NCBI RefSeq assembly: GCF_009828855.1 | Contig: NZ_WUAG01000002.1 | Location: 496,001 to 560,000 of the forward strand | Origin: Psychromonas sp. L1A2 | GTDB taxonomy: Bacteria > Pseudomonadota > Gammaproteobacteria > Enterobacterales > Psychromonadaceae | Direction: 5' to 3' | DNA: 64,000 nucleotides | Part shown: positions 42,546 through 52,101 of the stretch, piece by piece | Layout: every line of letters starts with the position of its first letter | Position numbering within the stretch: the first letter of the stretch is position 1 | Translations under genes and position numbers: made by a program | Notes under the pieces: model-generated | Database searches by the model: none | Told to the model about the DNA's origin: nothing | What the model saw: the letters and a program-made list of their open reading frames with translations, nothing else

Positions 42546-43478
42546 TTATTCCTCGCCTTGGCTAATAGATGGTGTTGCTGAATGTTCAGCCATGTCATGA
42601 GGCATATCAGTCATTTTCTTCATACCTTTCATGTCTTTCATACCTGGCATATATTTCATGATAATGGTGTGGAACAAACCTTCATCAACATCGCCGTAAT
42701 AGGTTACTGGGTTATTTTCACTTGCTTTAGCTAGTTCGTAATAATTAGCTTTAGTCAGTTTATTACCCTTTGCTTTTACATCACTTACCCATTTATCAAA
42801 ATCACCTTGGGTAGGCGTTGCAATTGCATTAAATTTCATGCCTGAGAAACCCGCTCCACTATAATTTGCAGAGAAGCCTTTAAAGGTACCTGGCTCATTA
42901 GCAATTAAATGCAACTTAGTTTCCATGCCTGCCATTGAGTAAATTTGACTACCCAATTGCGGAATGAAGAATGAGTTCATTGTGCTTTCTGATGTAATTT
43001 TGTATTCAACCGGCACATTAGCGGGGAACACCAATTCATTTACCGTCGCAATACCTTGCTCAGGATAAATAAATAACCACTTCCAGTTTAATGAAACGAC
43101 TTCAACAGTAAGATGCTTACCTTTGCCTTCGATCGGTTTATAAGGGTCTAAACTATGGGTCGACTCCCAAGTAATGACACCTAAAACAATGACAATCAAA
43201 ATTGGAATAGCCCAAACAAAAGCTTCTATTTTAGTTGAGTGAGCCCATTTCGGAGCATAAATTTCATGAGTTTGTGTATCTCTATATTTCCATGCGAAAT
43301 ATAAAGTCATCACAATAACGGGGATAACGACAAGCAGCATAAGAACGGTAGCGATGATAATTAAGTTCTTCTCATCAATACCGATTTGACCTTTTGGATC
43401 AAGTACTCCGCCTGAACAGCCAGACAATGCCAGCACTGTACTAGCTAACGCTATATTACAAAGGTTGCGAATTAACAA
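42546..43478 (-). CDS. cyoA: Cytochrome bo3 ubiquinol oxidase subunit II (lipoprotein)
   Basis: Subunit II of the quinol oxidase. 310 aa with a lipoprotein signal (lipobox LSGC near 19-22), two TM helices (about 40-62 and 85-105) and a cupredoxin-like domain without CuA ligands, as expected for a quinol enzyme. The C-terminus is rich in Met and Lys ([18 protein letters not shown]). The start is TTG, supported by AGGA seven bases upstream and the signal sequence. First gene of the cyo operon; copy E of the repeat lies about 120 bp upstream. Confidence 0.95.
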   Translation of the reverse strand: MLIRNLCNIALASTVLALSGCSGGVLDPKGQIGIDEKNLIIIATVLMLLVVIPVIVMTLYFAWKYRDTQTHEIYAPKWAHSTKIEAFVWAIPILIVIVLGVITWESTHSLDPYKPIEGKGKHLTVEVVSLNWKWLFIYPEQGIATVNELVFPANVPVEYKITSESTMNSFFIPQLGSQIYSMAGMETKLHLIANEPGTFKGFSANYSGAGFSGMKFNAIATPTQGDFDKWVSDVKAKGNKLTKANYYELAKASENNPVTYYGDVDEGLFHTIIMKYMPGMKDMKGMKKMTDMPHDMAEHSATPSISQGEE

Positions 43479-43599
43479 TGGACTATCCTACTAATACCTA
43501 TCAGCATAATTACTTTGAAAGCATCACTTGTTGAAATGAACAACAACGCTATTTTTAATCCTAATAGCTCACTATTGGGATTAAAAACACCTTGTATTT

Positions 43600-43822
43600 A
43601 TACCAATTACACTAATTAACTGATCTATTTTACTGGTTAAAATAGCTTATTTCTTCGTTGTAAGTTTCGTAAAGGAAACAGCCATTAAAGAATCAATCTC
43701 TTTTAATTAATTCTCCGATAGACGATTAACAAAGTTAATCTTCGAAAGGCCTCAACTTACGCCTTAAACTAAGTCATTTTTTCTGCGCAAAATTTAGATC
43801 ATTTATTTGATGTAGTTGGTAT
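43600..43822 (-). repeat. MITE-like repeat, copy E (full length, reversed)
   Basis: 223 bp in the opposite orientation to copies A-D, same length as D. Its plus-strand left end is ATACCAATTACACTAATTAA and its right end GTAGTTGGTAT. It sits upstream of cyoA in the 625-bp spacer 43479-44103, which otherwise shows no gene. Confidence 0.9.
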
Positions 43823-44103
43823 TACTCATTTTTCATATGTCATGTTAAACAATTTAATTAACTAAATTGGTATAACCTAAATGTTGAAAGAAGTTGTTTA
43901 AAACTGATTTAAGTAATTTAAAAACAACAGAGTAGATAATTTCTCAGTATTTTTAGAACCAATAGAAAAACTAACGATTATAAGAATGAGAAAATTAAGG
44001 GAGTTGGTTGAATCGCGAAATACTGTTTTTATATAATTTAAAAATGAGACAAAAAACCTCAAAACTTATTAAAGAATATCAACAACTGTTTGCGTTCAAC
44101 TAT

Positions 44104-44508
44104 TTACTGAGGTGGTGCGCGACAACCATGAGTATTAAGTCCAATAAAGGACTGAAGTGTTTCACTTAGAGCAAAGGCCGCTTTTTGTAAAACGATAGCG
44201 GTTCGACGGGCTGAAAAGAAAAGAAAAATTAACCAAGATAAACCAACAAGCAGTTGGCCCGATAGCTCAGGATCAGCTAAAAAACTGAATATATTAACTA
44301 AAGAAGACTCAGCTAAAGTGCTTTCTATTAATAAAGTGCTTAACTCTGTAATATATTCAATAACACCACTAAACATCATGATCGCATTAACGAATATAAT
44401 AGTTAATATAGACAACAATTTTTGCTCAACACAAAGGTATCGCGCACTCAAATACAATCTATTTAGCATAGATAGTATTTTTATTTGCAAATAACGTTGT
44501 AAACTCAA
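44104..44508 (-). CDS. Hypothetical small membrane protein
   Basis: Not recognised. The frame gives 134 aa from a TTG at 44508 (AAGG lies about nine bases upstream), or about 121 aa from the internal ATG. Two hydrophobic segments (about 32-52 and 84-102) separate short charged parts; the C-terminus is SFIGLNTHGCRAPPQ. Base composition and codon use look like the surrounding genes. There is no operon partner: cyoA is 600 bp away. An FNR/CRP-like dyad lies about 86 bp upstream of the start. It could be a real orphan membrane protein or a chance frame. Confidence 0.5.
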   Translation of the reverse strand: MSLQRYLQIKILSMLNRLYLSARYLCVEQKLLSILTIIFVNAIMMFSGVIEYITELSTLLIESTLAESSLVNIFSFLADPELSGQLLVGLSWLIFLFFSARRTAIVLQKAAFALSETLQSFIGLNTHGCRAPPQ

Positions 44509-44593
44509 AGCATTGACCTTAGTAGTTATATAGGTTTATTAAAAACAAACGACTTGAGCCCACATTCCCTACTTCATTTTCAAAGCGTCTATT

Positions 44594-44607
44594 GTGATTC
44601 AAATCAA
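44594..44607. promoter_or_regulatory. FNR/CRP-like dyad
   Basis: GTGATTCAAATCAA matches the FNR consensus TTGAT-N4-ATCAA at nine of ten fixed positions. It lies upstream of the small membrane protein. The remainder of the 586-bp spacer to 45094 shows only an imperfect hairpin (GTTGAAGAGAA/TTCTCTCCAAC, 44969-44991). Confidence 0.35.
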
Positions 44608-45094
44608 AAAAAGCTTTAGTAAGCACTAAATTTTGGCAAGTATAACAAAGTCATTGTAGGCAACAAGTAGAAAAGCCCTCAACAAGTAAGTTATTTAGTT
44701 TTAATTAAAATGGAACGACTGACTAACCTGTTATTACATCATTAAAACTCTTAGCTGAAGTGCGCTATATTCTTCAAAACTAAATATCTTATTTTGTATA
44801 AGGTACCTAAGTAAAAAATTCAATATAAAACCAATGTATTTATATACTTATTGAATCTCACAATGGATCAAATTAACGATTAATAAATAAGAAATATATT
44901 TAAACTATGAGTTTTATTCAACGACTAGTAGGAGATACATTTGATAGATAGATTTTTCATTAGGAATTGTTGAAGAGAATTTCTCTCCAACATCTAACAA
45001 AAAATAGTAACGAGCGGGACTATTCCTTTATAGAAGATAATTGCTTGTGGAAATGCTTTACCTTTATAAAACAGATCACTTACAAACTTAAGTA

Positions 45095-46348
45095 TTACTG
45101 AGAAGCGACAGCAACCCCACCTTTCCCTTGATGCTTTGCTTTATATAATGCTTTATCGGCTTCAGACAACAAGGTTTCGACGTTATGTACTTGTTTCGAT
45201 AATGAAGAAACACCAATACTAACTGAAAACTTTAAATGACCAACATCAGTTATAACGGTTAACGTCGCTAAATCTTTACAAAGACGTTCGGCAATCAACT
45301 TTGCATGTTCAAGGTCAGTTTTTGGTAAAATAAGTACAAACTCATCTCCTCCCCAACGACCAATAAAATCGCTTTCTCTGAGGTTCTTTTTAGCAGTAAT
45401 AGCAAATGATTGGAGCACTTTATCACCGCTATGATGACCATTTTTATCATTAATTTCTTTAAAATTGTCGATATCTATTAATACACAACACAAAGCATTC
45501 GAATGTTGCTGCGCATAATTAAATTCTTCTGCCAATAATTCATTAAAGGCTCGACGTGTTAATAGGTTAGTTAACACATCATAATTAGCTCTGTGTTCTA
45601 GACGTTCGCGAAGTAGCTGTTGCTCTGTAATATCGATTACAGTTATTTGCGTGGTTTGTTCACCATCCCAGATAACTGTTCTTGATAATAAACTCACCCA
45701 TACTGTTGAACCATCAACACATATTCCTTTACTTTCAGTCTTAATAACACTTTCATCTCCTGCAAGTAATGATCTATTATCTCGGTGAGCCTGTTCATGG
45801 AACTCAGAAGGAATTAGCGGAAGAATAGTTTCACTATCGAGCAACGCTTGTTCATTCTTAAAACCAAACATTTGCGCATAAGCATTGTTACAAAATAACG
45901 GTTTAAAATTATTATGTACAAGGATACCTTGAATTGATCCATCTACTAAAACTCGATAACGCTCTTCACTTAACCTCAAATTACGCTGCACCTCAAATTG
46001 ATAACTTAGGTCAATAATAATAACCTGCATTGCAGGAGCACCTTGCCAATCAATAATATTATCAATGGCAAGTACTGTTAATTCATTATTTTCTTTATCA
46101 ATGTTTTTATAAGTACGAACACCAGGCTTCTGCTTACCAGAGATAAGATCTTTATATGCTTCTACCGCTTTTAGATGTTCTACTGGAGAAATCAATTCTA
46201 ATATGCTACTAAGCGATAAAATGTCTTGAGCACTCTTATAACCATAAAAACGTGCGTAATTGTCATCACTATAAAGCGGCTCAAAGTCACGATGGACTAC
46301 AACACCATAATGAGGCTCAATAAGTAATTGTTCAGAAAAACCTGTCAT
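45095..46348 (-). CDS. PAS-PAS-GGDEF diguanylate cyclase
   Basis: Probably makes the second messenger c-di-GMP from two GTP. 417 aa: two PAS-type sensor domains (about 8-115 and 128-245), then a GGDEF domain (about 255-415) with an intact active site GGDEF at 333-337 and an RESD inhibitory site just before it, so product feedback is likely. No membrane helix, so cytoplasmic. GGAG lies before the ATG. It lies downstream of an MscS-family gene on the same strand, about 250 bp away; the signal sensed by the PAS domains is unknown. Confidence 0.92.
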   Translation of the reverse strand: MTGFSEQLLIEPHYGVVVHRDFEPLYSDDNYARFYGYKSAQDILSLSSILELISPVEHLKAVEAYKDLISGKQKPGVRTYKNIDKENNELTVLAIDNIIDWQGAPAMQVIIIDLSYQFEVQRNLRLSEERYRVLVDGSIQGILVHNNFKPLFCNNAYAQMFGFKNEQALLDSETILPLIPSEFHEQAHRDNRSLLAGDESVIKTESKGICVDGSTVWVSLLSRTVIWDGEQTTQITVIDITEQQLLRERLEHRANYDVLTNLLTRRAFNELLAEEFNYAQQHSNALCCVLIDIDNFKEINDKNGHHSGDKVLQSFAITAKKNLRESDFIGRWGGDEFVLILPKTDLEHAKLIAERLCKDLATLTVITDVGHLKFSVSIGVSSLSKQVHNVETLLSEADKALYKAKHQGKGGVAVASQ

Positions 46349-46594
46349 GCTGTACCTACTCCATGATTAGCATAAGCTCAATATATTTTAACGTGTCATT
46401 TTACGTCTTTTAATACTCAATCGCTTTATCATAAGCGCTGACAAAAAATAACTTGGTCCATAATAAATAGAAAATATCACATTTAACTGTCTTTTTATTT
46501 ATATTTATTGATTTAATATTAGCATGAACATTCTCAAGTAAATGATAATCGTTATTTTTACCATAAGGTGCTTGTATTATTAATATACAAAAAT

Positions 46595-47614
46595 TCAATT
46601 ACTTAAAATATTTTCTCCTTCTTCAGGGTCTCGAGCTTTAGCAGCTTGTTCTCTTATATCTTGATGGTCACTACTAATATCATCATCGCTATAGTCTTCG
46701 AATTTGTTAGTCGTTTTACCGGAAGCATTGTTAGGTAGCGGTTCTTTCTGTTGTTTAGAAGGTCTATTTTCTTCTACACTTTGTGACAAAATAATTCGCT
46801 CTCTCGCATCATCTGGCATCGTAACCTTTTCTTCCAGAAAAACCTCAACTACTTTTTTCATCAAAACCGATGAGATTTTTAACTGACTGTTAATTTCACT
46901 GTTAATCCAAAAATAAAGTCGTAAATTACAAGTTGATGATCCCAATGAGTTAACCAATACTTGAGGAGCAGGTTCTTCCAATATCGCAGGATGTTGCTTC
47001 ATAATATTTTCAACTAAAGACTGAGCATAATCAAAATCAGTATCGTAACCAATACCAATATCAAAAGAGGCTCTTATGTTTGGATTTGCAGTAAGATTAC
47101 GTATCGCATTTTTATAAATTGTCGCGTTAGGCAATTGGATATGATCGCCATTAAAATCAACCAACGTAGTTGCGCGAGAGGTCATTTTCTTGACCACACC
47201 TAAATATCCGGCTACTTCAATAATATCGCCTAGTTTAAAAGGACGTTGAATACTTAATAATAAACTTGATAGAAAATTTTCAGCAATATCTTTAAACGCA
47301 AAGCCAACAATTAACCCTAATACACCAGTACCACTTAATAAAGCAACAGCAAATTGTGTCAGTCCAACAAGCCGTAATAATATGTATAGGCCTAACAGAA
47401 CGATCAATAGGCTCATGGTTCTACGAATCACTAATTGTATTAATCGATTATTCGTCGTTTTAGTTAATGGTTTAGTGAGCAAATTAGCAATAGGTTTTGA
47501 TAACCAAAAAAAAGTGACAAAAATAACTAAACCAATAAATATTGAAGGTAATTTATCTAATACTACTTGAGAAAACTGAACTAAATCATCTATGACCATT
47601 TGAATTTTCATCAT
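46595..47614 (-). CDS. MscS-family channel with long acidic tail
   Basis: 339 aa. Three TM helices (about 22-42, 65-85 and 90-112), pore helix GVLGLIVGFAFKDIAENFLS, beta-domain entry RPFKLGDIIEVAGYLG and the vestibule domain to about 265. It then continues with a hydrophilic, Asp/Glu/Lys-rich tail of about 75 residues (SYSDDDISSDHQDIREQ-like) absent from canonical MscS. Start ATG, poor ribosome-binding site. Divergent from a second MscS-family gene across a 618-bp spacer. Confidence 0.9.
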   Translation of the reverse strand: MMKIQMVIDDLVQFSQVVLDKLPSIFIGLVIFVTFFWLSKPIANLLTKPLTKTTNNRLIQLVIRRTMSLLIVLLGLYILLRLVGLTQFAVALLSGTGVLGLIVGFAFKDIAENFLSSLLLSIQRPFKLGDIIEVAGYLGVVKKMTSRATTLVDFNGDHIQLPNATIYKNAIRNLTANPNIRASFDIGIGYDTDFDYAQSLVENIMKQHPAILEEPAPQVLVNSLGSSTCNLRLYFWINSEINSQLKISSVLMKKVVEVFLEEKVTMPDDARERIILSQSVEENRPSKQQKEPLPNNASGKTTNKFEDYSDDDISSDHQDIREQAAKARDPEEGENILSN

Positions 47615-47814
47615 TGTTCATTCATTATTACTGTGCTGAATAGGGTATCTTTTAAACTACTTAAATAGCCTTTATATGTAAATAACCTCATTGATGAAAT
47701 AATAATTTTAATAATTTCATCATGATTTTTATTTAAATATAAATAGCTTTAACACACCTAAATCACAATAAATAATATAAAACTAAGCTTATATTCTTAA
47801 GCTAATTACCACTT

Positions 47815-47904
47815 AAGGTGCAAAATTCAACAAGTAGTGAAGTGAAAAAATTCTAGCCTGAAAGAAAAAGATCTAATGGGTTAATTCTAATAACGAAGAC
47901 GTTT
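47815..47904. repeat. Third repeat type, copy 1
   Basis: About 90 bp that resemble 58177-58273: shared words are AAGGT-CAA-ATTCA, AGTGAAGT, AGATCTAA-GGGTTAA and AACGAAGA. Followed to about 48080 by a segment with inverted words GTTGCAAC-like and CTGCAACGAGG. The spacer 47615-48232 has no gene otherwise. Confidence 0.5.
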
Positions 47905-48232
47905 GCTTCTCAGTTTTCCCTTTGAGCGGTTAGCTTGAAAACTAATTCTGCGTTGCAACTTTCGATAAGGACTAGCCATTATCATCATGTTGCACCTTGA
48001 TTGGGATCCAAATTAGCGAAAAACAAAGCACTTTGAACTGCAACGAGGATAGTCACAACAAACGACAAGTAATGTAATTGGCACCATGTACTTGCTTTCT
48101 GCTAAAGTTATTGTTGTATTAATTAACATTTAAAATACCAGTAAAACCTTTTCTCATTAAAAGCATTAAAAAGCAGATCCTTCAATTCAAAATGAGGGCC
48201 ATAAGCAAAAAACACAATCCTTAGGAAACTAT

Positions 48233-49174
48233 ATGGAATTATTAAAAGTTGAAAAGTTCTGGAGTTTAATCTACGAAAAATTAGAGTCATGGCTTGAAGC
48301 AACAATTAAAATTTTACCTAATATTGTTGTGGCTATATTAATCGCAATCTTCTTTTCAATTCTTGCCCGTTACGCAGGTAAGATAATGAATAATTTTTTA
48401 CGTAGAACTAAAGTATCCCCTCAAATAGCGAATTTGTTGTCATCTATATTCAAAGTAGGTGTACTGGTTGCTGGTATTTTTATTGCATTAGACTTCCTAG
48501 GGTTAAGTGGTACCGTCACCTTTTTATTGGCAGGTGCTGGTATCGTTGGCTTAGCCATCGGTTTTGCATTTCAAGACATGACAGAGAATCTCATTGCCGG
48601 CATCGCAATGGGTATCCGTAAGCCATTCCAAATTGGTGACATTATCGAAACGGATAAAGTATTTGGTGAAGTTAAAACAATTAATTTAAGAAATACGTTA
48701 GTTGAAACTTTTTCAGGACAATTAGAAATAATTCCAAATAAAATATTATTTAGAAATATATTAACCAATTACTCTACAAAAGGAATAAGACGCATAGAAG
48801 TTCCTTTTGGTATTTCTTATGCAGACGATCCAGACAAAGCAACCAAGATCATTGTTGAACATATAAATCAGTACAAGTTCGTCATTAAAAAACAAGAAAC
48901 TGCAGTGTACGCAACAGACTTTGGAGATAGCAGCGTTAATTTATTATTATGGTTTTGGATAGATTACCCTGGTAAAACAGGTTTTATGCAAGCCAAACAT
49001 GAAGCCATTATAGGTGTGAAAAAATCCCTTGAAAAGGCAGATATTCTAATCCCTTTCCCTATTCGAACACTGGACTTTGGTGCAAAAGGAGGAGAAAAAT
49101 TAAATAACATGTTGAACGCTACTGAGGACCATAATAATGATAGTGTTGCAGAGAGTAAACGACCTGATGAGTAA
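48233..49174 (+). CDS. MscS-family mechanosensitive channel
   Basis: 313 aa. An N-terminal amphipathic part, TM helices (about 28-48, 65-85 and 92-115), pore helix GAGIVGLAIGFAFQDMTEN, then RKPFQIGDIIETDKVFGEV and the cytoplasmic domain; the C-terminus is polar. AGGAA lies before the ATG. The pore sequence differs from that of the divergent 46595-47614 gene, so the two are not recent duplicates. Converges on the DUF2254 gene. Confidence 0.92.
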   Translation: MELLKVEKFWSLIYEKLESWLEATIKILPNIVVAILIAIFFSILARYAGKIMNNFLRRTKVSPQIANLLSSIFKVGVLVAGIFIALDFLGLSGTVTFLLAGAGIVGLAIGFAFQDMTENLIAGIAMGIRKPFQIGDIIETDKVFGEVKTINLRNTLVETFSGQLEIIPNKILFRNILTNYSTKGIRRIEVPFGISYADDPDKATKIIVEHINQYKFVIKKQETAVYATDFGDSSVNLLLWFWIDYPGKTGFMQAKHEAIIGVKKSLEKADILIPFPIRTLDFGAKGGEKLNNMLNATEDHNNDSVAESKRPDE

Positions 49175-49253
49175 CAATCAAACAACTAAAAGATAGAGGT
49201 AAGTGACTCTTTTTTAAGTTTATAATAAACAGTTACTACCTATCTGATACTAC

Positions 49254-49286
49254 TCTAGGGCTAAGTTTTTACATCTTAGTCCTAGA
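49254..49286. terminator. Hairpin between convergent mscS-like and DUF2254 genes
   Basis: TCTAGGGCTAAG / CTTAGTCCTAGA: 12-bp stem with one G-U pair and a 9-base loop. There is no clean T-run, so it is only a probable terminator. Confidence 0.4.
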
Positions 49287-49357
49287 ATAGATTCATTGTT
49301 CTCGAAGAGACTTTAATCGTTATTTATGTTACATGCCCTCTTCTCTTTATTTAGCAC

Positions 49358-50686
49358 CTAATCAACAGTTGATAAAATGGCATCAACTTTAGTATTAATT
49401 TCTTGCAAATCCTCTTCAGCTAAAGACTGTTTAGATTGTTGCTCTTTAATCATTTTAGTTTGACTAATAACAAAGTGTTTTTGTTCATCATTACCTGCAA
49501 ATACCATCAACTCCTGCAAAGAGACAAGTAACCTAATAGTCACTGATACATTATTATTTGCGTGCTGTCTTATTTGATCAAATGCAGCCTTAGCAATGTA
49601 TTTAAATGTAGGCACTTTGCTAATGACTCTTAATATGCCAGCTTGATCAAAATGCTGCTTTTCTGGAAATGCTCTTTTAGTTAATACGCATAATGTAGCG
49701 TTAAGTTTATCGATACAGGTAATGGCAGAATACGGGTCGTTAATGCCCGGTGAAAGCGCACGTAATGCTATTTCTACTAACTGATGAATTGCAAACTCAG
49801 GATCTTGAACTGGTGTTCGACAGGCACCAAGGGTAATCAGGTCTAAAACGTCTTTAATTATATTTTTATCGATTGAAGCATCACAGTGAATAGTCGCTAT
49901 AACCGAGTCTTCAACAACAAAATCACCCGGTTTAAAGTGACACTCAATCAATACTTCATTTTCATTAGCACGCGTTAATAACTTTTCAATATCAATTGTT
50001 TGTACGTAACCACTACATGTTGACAATACGTTTTGTAGATTACTTCGCACTCTAAAATCACTGTCTGTTACCTTAGGTGACACCACTGTTTGTTCGCTAT
50101 TTTGAATAGCTGGAAATAGCTTTTCAATGCCGCTCTGTAATTCACGATAGACGTCATCAATAACAATATCAGCTTGAATAGATTTAGCCACATGGTGAAT
50201 AAAGTAAATTAAAACACCAACACTAATACAGGTCATAGCGACAGCGATAATAACCGTTAATCCGGGTTTAAAAGCATAAGGTTCTTGAAAAGAAATCGCA
50301 CAAAAAACGAGAATACAAAATAAGAAATTTGAGATAAAAGCACCGAGAACAAATTGAGTGCCTATATCCATCATAAAATTACGCAGTAAACGTGGTCCAA
50401 ATTGCGAAGAAGCCAAGGTTAAAGCAACAATCGTAATAGAGAAGGCAATACTAGTAACCGTAATCATCGCTCCTGCAATCATTGCCAATAAAGAACGAAT
50501 CGCTTCTATATCCATTTTATAAATAATAGGAATAGAGATATCTAAACTAGGAATAAAAAAAGCATCAATACAGACCGTTAAAATAGCCAACAATATAGAC
50601 ATTAGCACCATAAAACCTGGTAAAAACCAAAAGCTAGAGCGAGCCTTTTCTATCAGTAATGCATATTTCATGAAATTAAATTGCAA
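49358..50686 (-). CDS. DUF2254 family membrane protein
   Basis: 442 aa of unknown function. Four hydrophobic segments in the first half (about 18-40, 62-85, 108-130 and 140-165) followed by a large soluble part. The stretch TLASSQFGPRLLRNFMMD is the family signature. The start is a TTG at 50686 with AGGTG five bases upstream; the ATG fifteen bases further in is too far from that site. A perfect 14-bp-stem palindrome lies 44 bp upstream. Location beside two MscS-family genes suggests a role at the membrane under osmotic stress, but this is only context. Confidence 0.88.
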   Translation of the reverse strand: MQFNFMKYALLIEKARSSFWFLPGFMVLMSILLAILTVCIDAFFIPSLDISIPIIYKMDIEAIRSLLAMIAGAMITVTSIAFSITIVALTLASSQFGPRLLRNFMMDIGTQFVLGAFISNFLFCILVFCAISFQEPYAFKPGLTVIIAVAMTCISVGVLIYFIHHVAKSIQADIVIDDVYRELQSGIEKLFPAIQNSEQTVVSPKVTDSDFRVRSNLQNVLSTCSGYVQTIDIEKLLTRANENEVLIECHFKPGDFVVEDSVIATIHCDASIDKNIIKDVLDLITLGACRTPVQDPEFAIHQLVEIALRALSPGINDPYSAITCIDKLNATLCVLTKRAFPEKQHFDQAGILRVISKVPTFKYIAKAAFDQIRQHANNNVSVTIRLLVSLQELMVFAGNDEQKHFVISQTKMIKEQQSKQSLAEEDLQEINTKVDAILSTVD

Positions 50687-50729
50687 ATTTTCACCTAATT
50701 ATGTTTATTTTGAAATGATAATAAGTATA

Positions 50730-50760
50730 TGTATATAAAAGTAATCTACTTTTATATACA
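50730..50760. promoter_or_regulatory. Perfect palindrome upstream of the DUF2254 gene
   Basis: TGTATATAAAAGTA and its exact complement are separated by three bases. It could be an operator or a 5' leader hairpin for the DUF2254 mRNA. Confidence 0.6.
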
Positions 50761-50968
50761 TTTAAGGTTTATCAATTATGACGCTAACATAAGGCTTTTA
50801 TTGTCATGCGATGCCCTTCAGGTAAAAATGTCATAAAGGCAAGTTTAACCCAAATAGCCGTTTTATTAGCCTAGTTACTGTTAACATCAATGATTTAGTT
50901 TAATAATGAATTATCATCAAAAAATCCATTTACTTAACTTAAGTCAAATTAAATTAATGTCGATATTA

Positions 50969-51130
50969 ATACCAATCACACTAATTAAGTTATCTATTTT
51001 ACTTGTTAAAATAACTTATTTCTTCGTTGTAAATTTCGTAAAGGGAACAACCATTTAACTCAATTTTCGCCTTGAACTAACTCATTTTTCCTGCGCAAAA
51101 TTTAGATCACTTATTTAATGTAATCGGTAT
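50969..51130 (-). repeat. MITE-like repeat, copy F (162-bp deletion form)
   Basis: Reverse orientation; ends ATACCAATCACACTAATTAA and TTTAATGTAATCGGTAT. It lacks about 60 bp of the middle present in C, D and E. It differs from copy G by about four bases. Confidence 0.92.
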
Positions 51131-51365
51131 AACATTTGATTATTGAAAAAATAGGTTTTCAGAACAGATAAGAATATATTTAATATTTTAAAGATAAAAC
51201 CAAGAAGTGACCATTTATAGCAGAGAACAAAAAGTAAGTATTTACTATCGAAATTAACGTTAGTATATAGATCATTTCGCTCCCAAATTGGATAATGAAA
51301 GCGATAGTGTTATTGGATATCAATACGTTAATTTTTATACATTACTGTATCGTTATTTAATAAAG

Positions 51366-51402
51366 TACAGCCATAAAAATACGATCATTTTTATGACTGT
51401 GC
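51366..51402 (-). terminator. Terminator after the lipoprotein gene
   Basis: ACAGTCATAAAAAT / ATTTTTATGGCTGT: a 14-bp stem with one G-U pair, 20 bp after the stop. The T-run is interrupted. Confidence 0.6.
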
Positions 51403-51422
51403 GAGTATAGTTATAATATTAA

Positions 51423-51845
51423 TTAGCAGTCAGTGTCCTGAGCTGCAACACCCTCTTTAGCACTTTCACAAGCATCTTCAATTGCATTACCTGCATCTGT
51501 TGCCATATCGCTTGCTTTATCAGATACACTGTTAGCAGCATCATTTACCGAATTACCCGCATCTGTTGCTATATCAGTTATTTTTTCGCCACTTTCTTCA
51601 GCAGCAGCGTCAGCACTGTCAACCAACTCAGTCATTTTTTTACCAGCAGAGTCTGCAGCTTGACCAGCTTCAAGAACAACTTCATCGACTTTTTCACCGG
51701 CTTCTTTAACTACATTGTTTACATCAGTAGCGACTTCGTTAACCTTTTCACTTGTTGTACTTTCAGGCTTATCATCACATGCAGCTAAAGCAAATACAGC
51801 AGTTAAAGCGATAATAGAAGTTGTTAAATATTTTAATTTGATCAT
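51423..51845 (-). CDS. Ala-rich lipoprotein with 11-residue LEA-like repeats
   Basis: 140 aa, not recognised as a named family. A lipoprotein signal ends in LAAC with the lipidated Cys23, followed by Asp-Asp (a known inner-membrane retention signal in enterics; the rule may not hold here). Residues about 33-132 form amphipathic helix repeats of 11 residues rich in Ala, Asp, Glu, Lys and Val, for example KITDIATDAGN and KASDMATDAGN. This resembles LEA or apolipoprotein-like segments. Two more cysteines, C126 and C140, could form a disulfide. The protein is probably periplasmic and may coat or protect membranes; function is inferred only from the repeat type. Confidence 0.8.
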   Translation of the reverse strand: MIKLKYLTTSIIALTAVFALAACDDKPESTTSEKVNEVATDVNNVVKEAGEKVDEVVLEAGQAADSAGKKMTELVDSADAAAEESGEKITDIATDAGNSVNDAANSVSDKASDMATDAGNAIEDACESAKEGVAAQDTDC

Positions 51846-52101
51846 GATTATTTCCGTTGGTTAATTGAATTGTTAAGAGTCATTATTTGTAAATTCTTAA
51901 TCCATATTAAGTTCTATATTAATAAACAAAGAACGGTTCATAACTAAGGATTTAAGATAATTAACTCAAATACCGCTGGTGAGACAGGTAGCAATCAAGA
52001 AAGTTCGGCTGTTTATCAAATAAGTAGGTTAAATATCAATGAGTAATCAAATACATAGTTTTTGTGACTCTATACTGCATTGATAAGGTTGGTTAATAAG
52101 T

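Noticed and set aside
46410-46598. 62-aa minus-strand frame between a cyclase and a channel gene
   Set aside because: It is low complexity and AT-driven, has no ribosome-binding site, and resembles no protein I know.
48123-48305. 60-aa minus-strand frame overlapping the start of the 48233 channel gene
   Set aside because: It overlaps a well supported gene start on the other strand and has no recognisable features.
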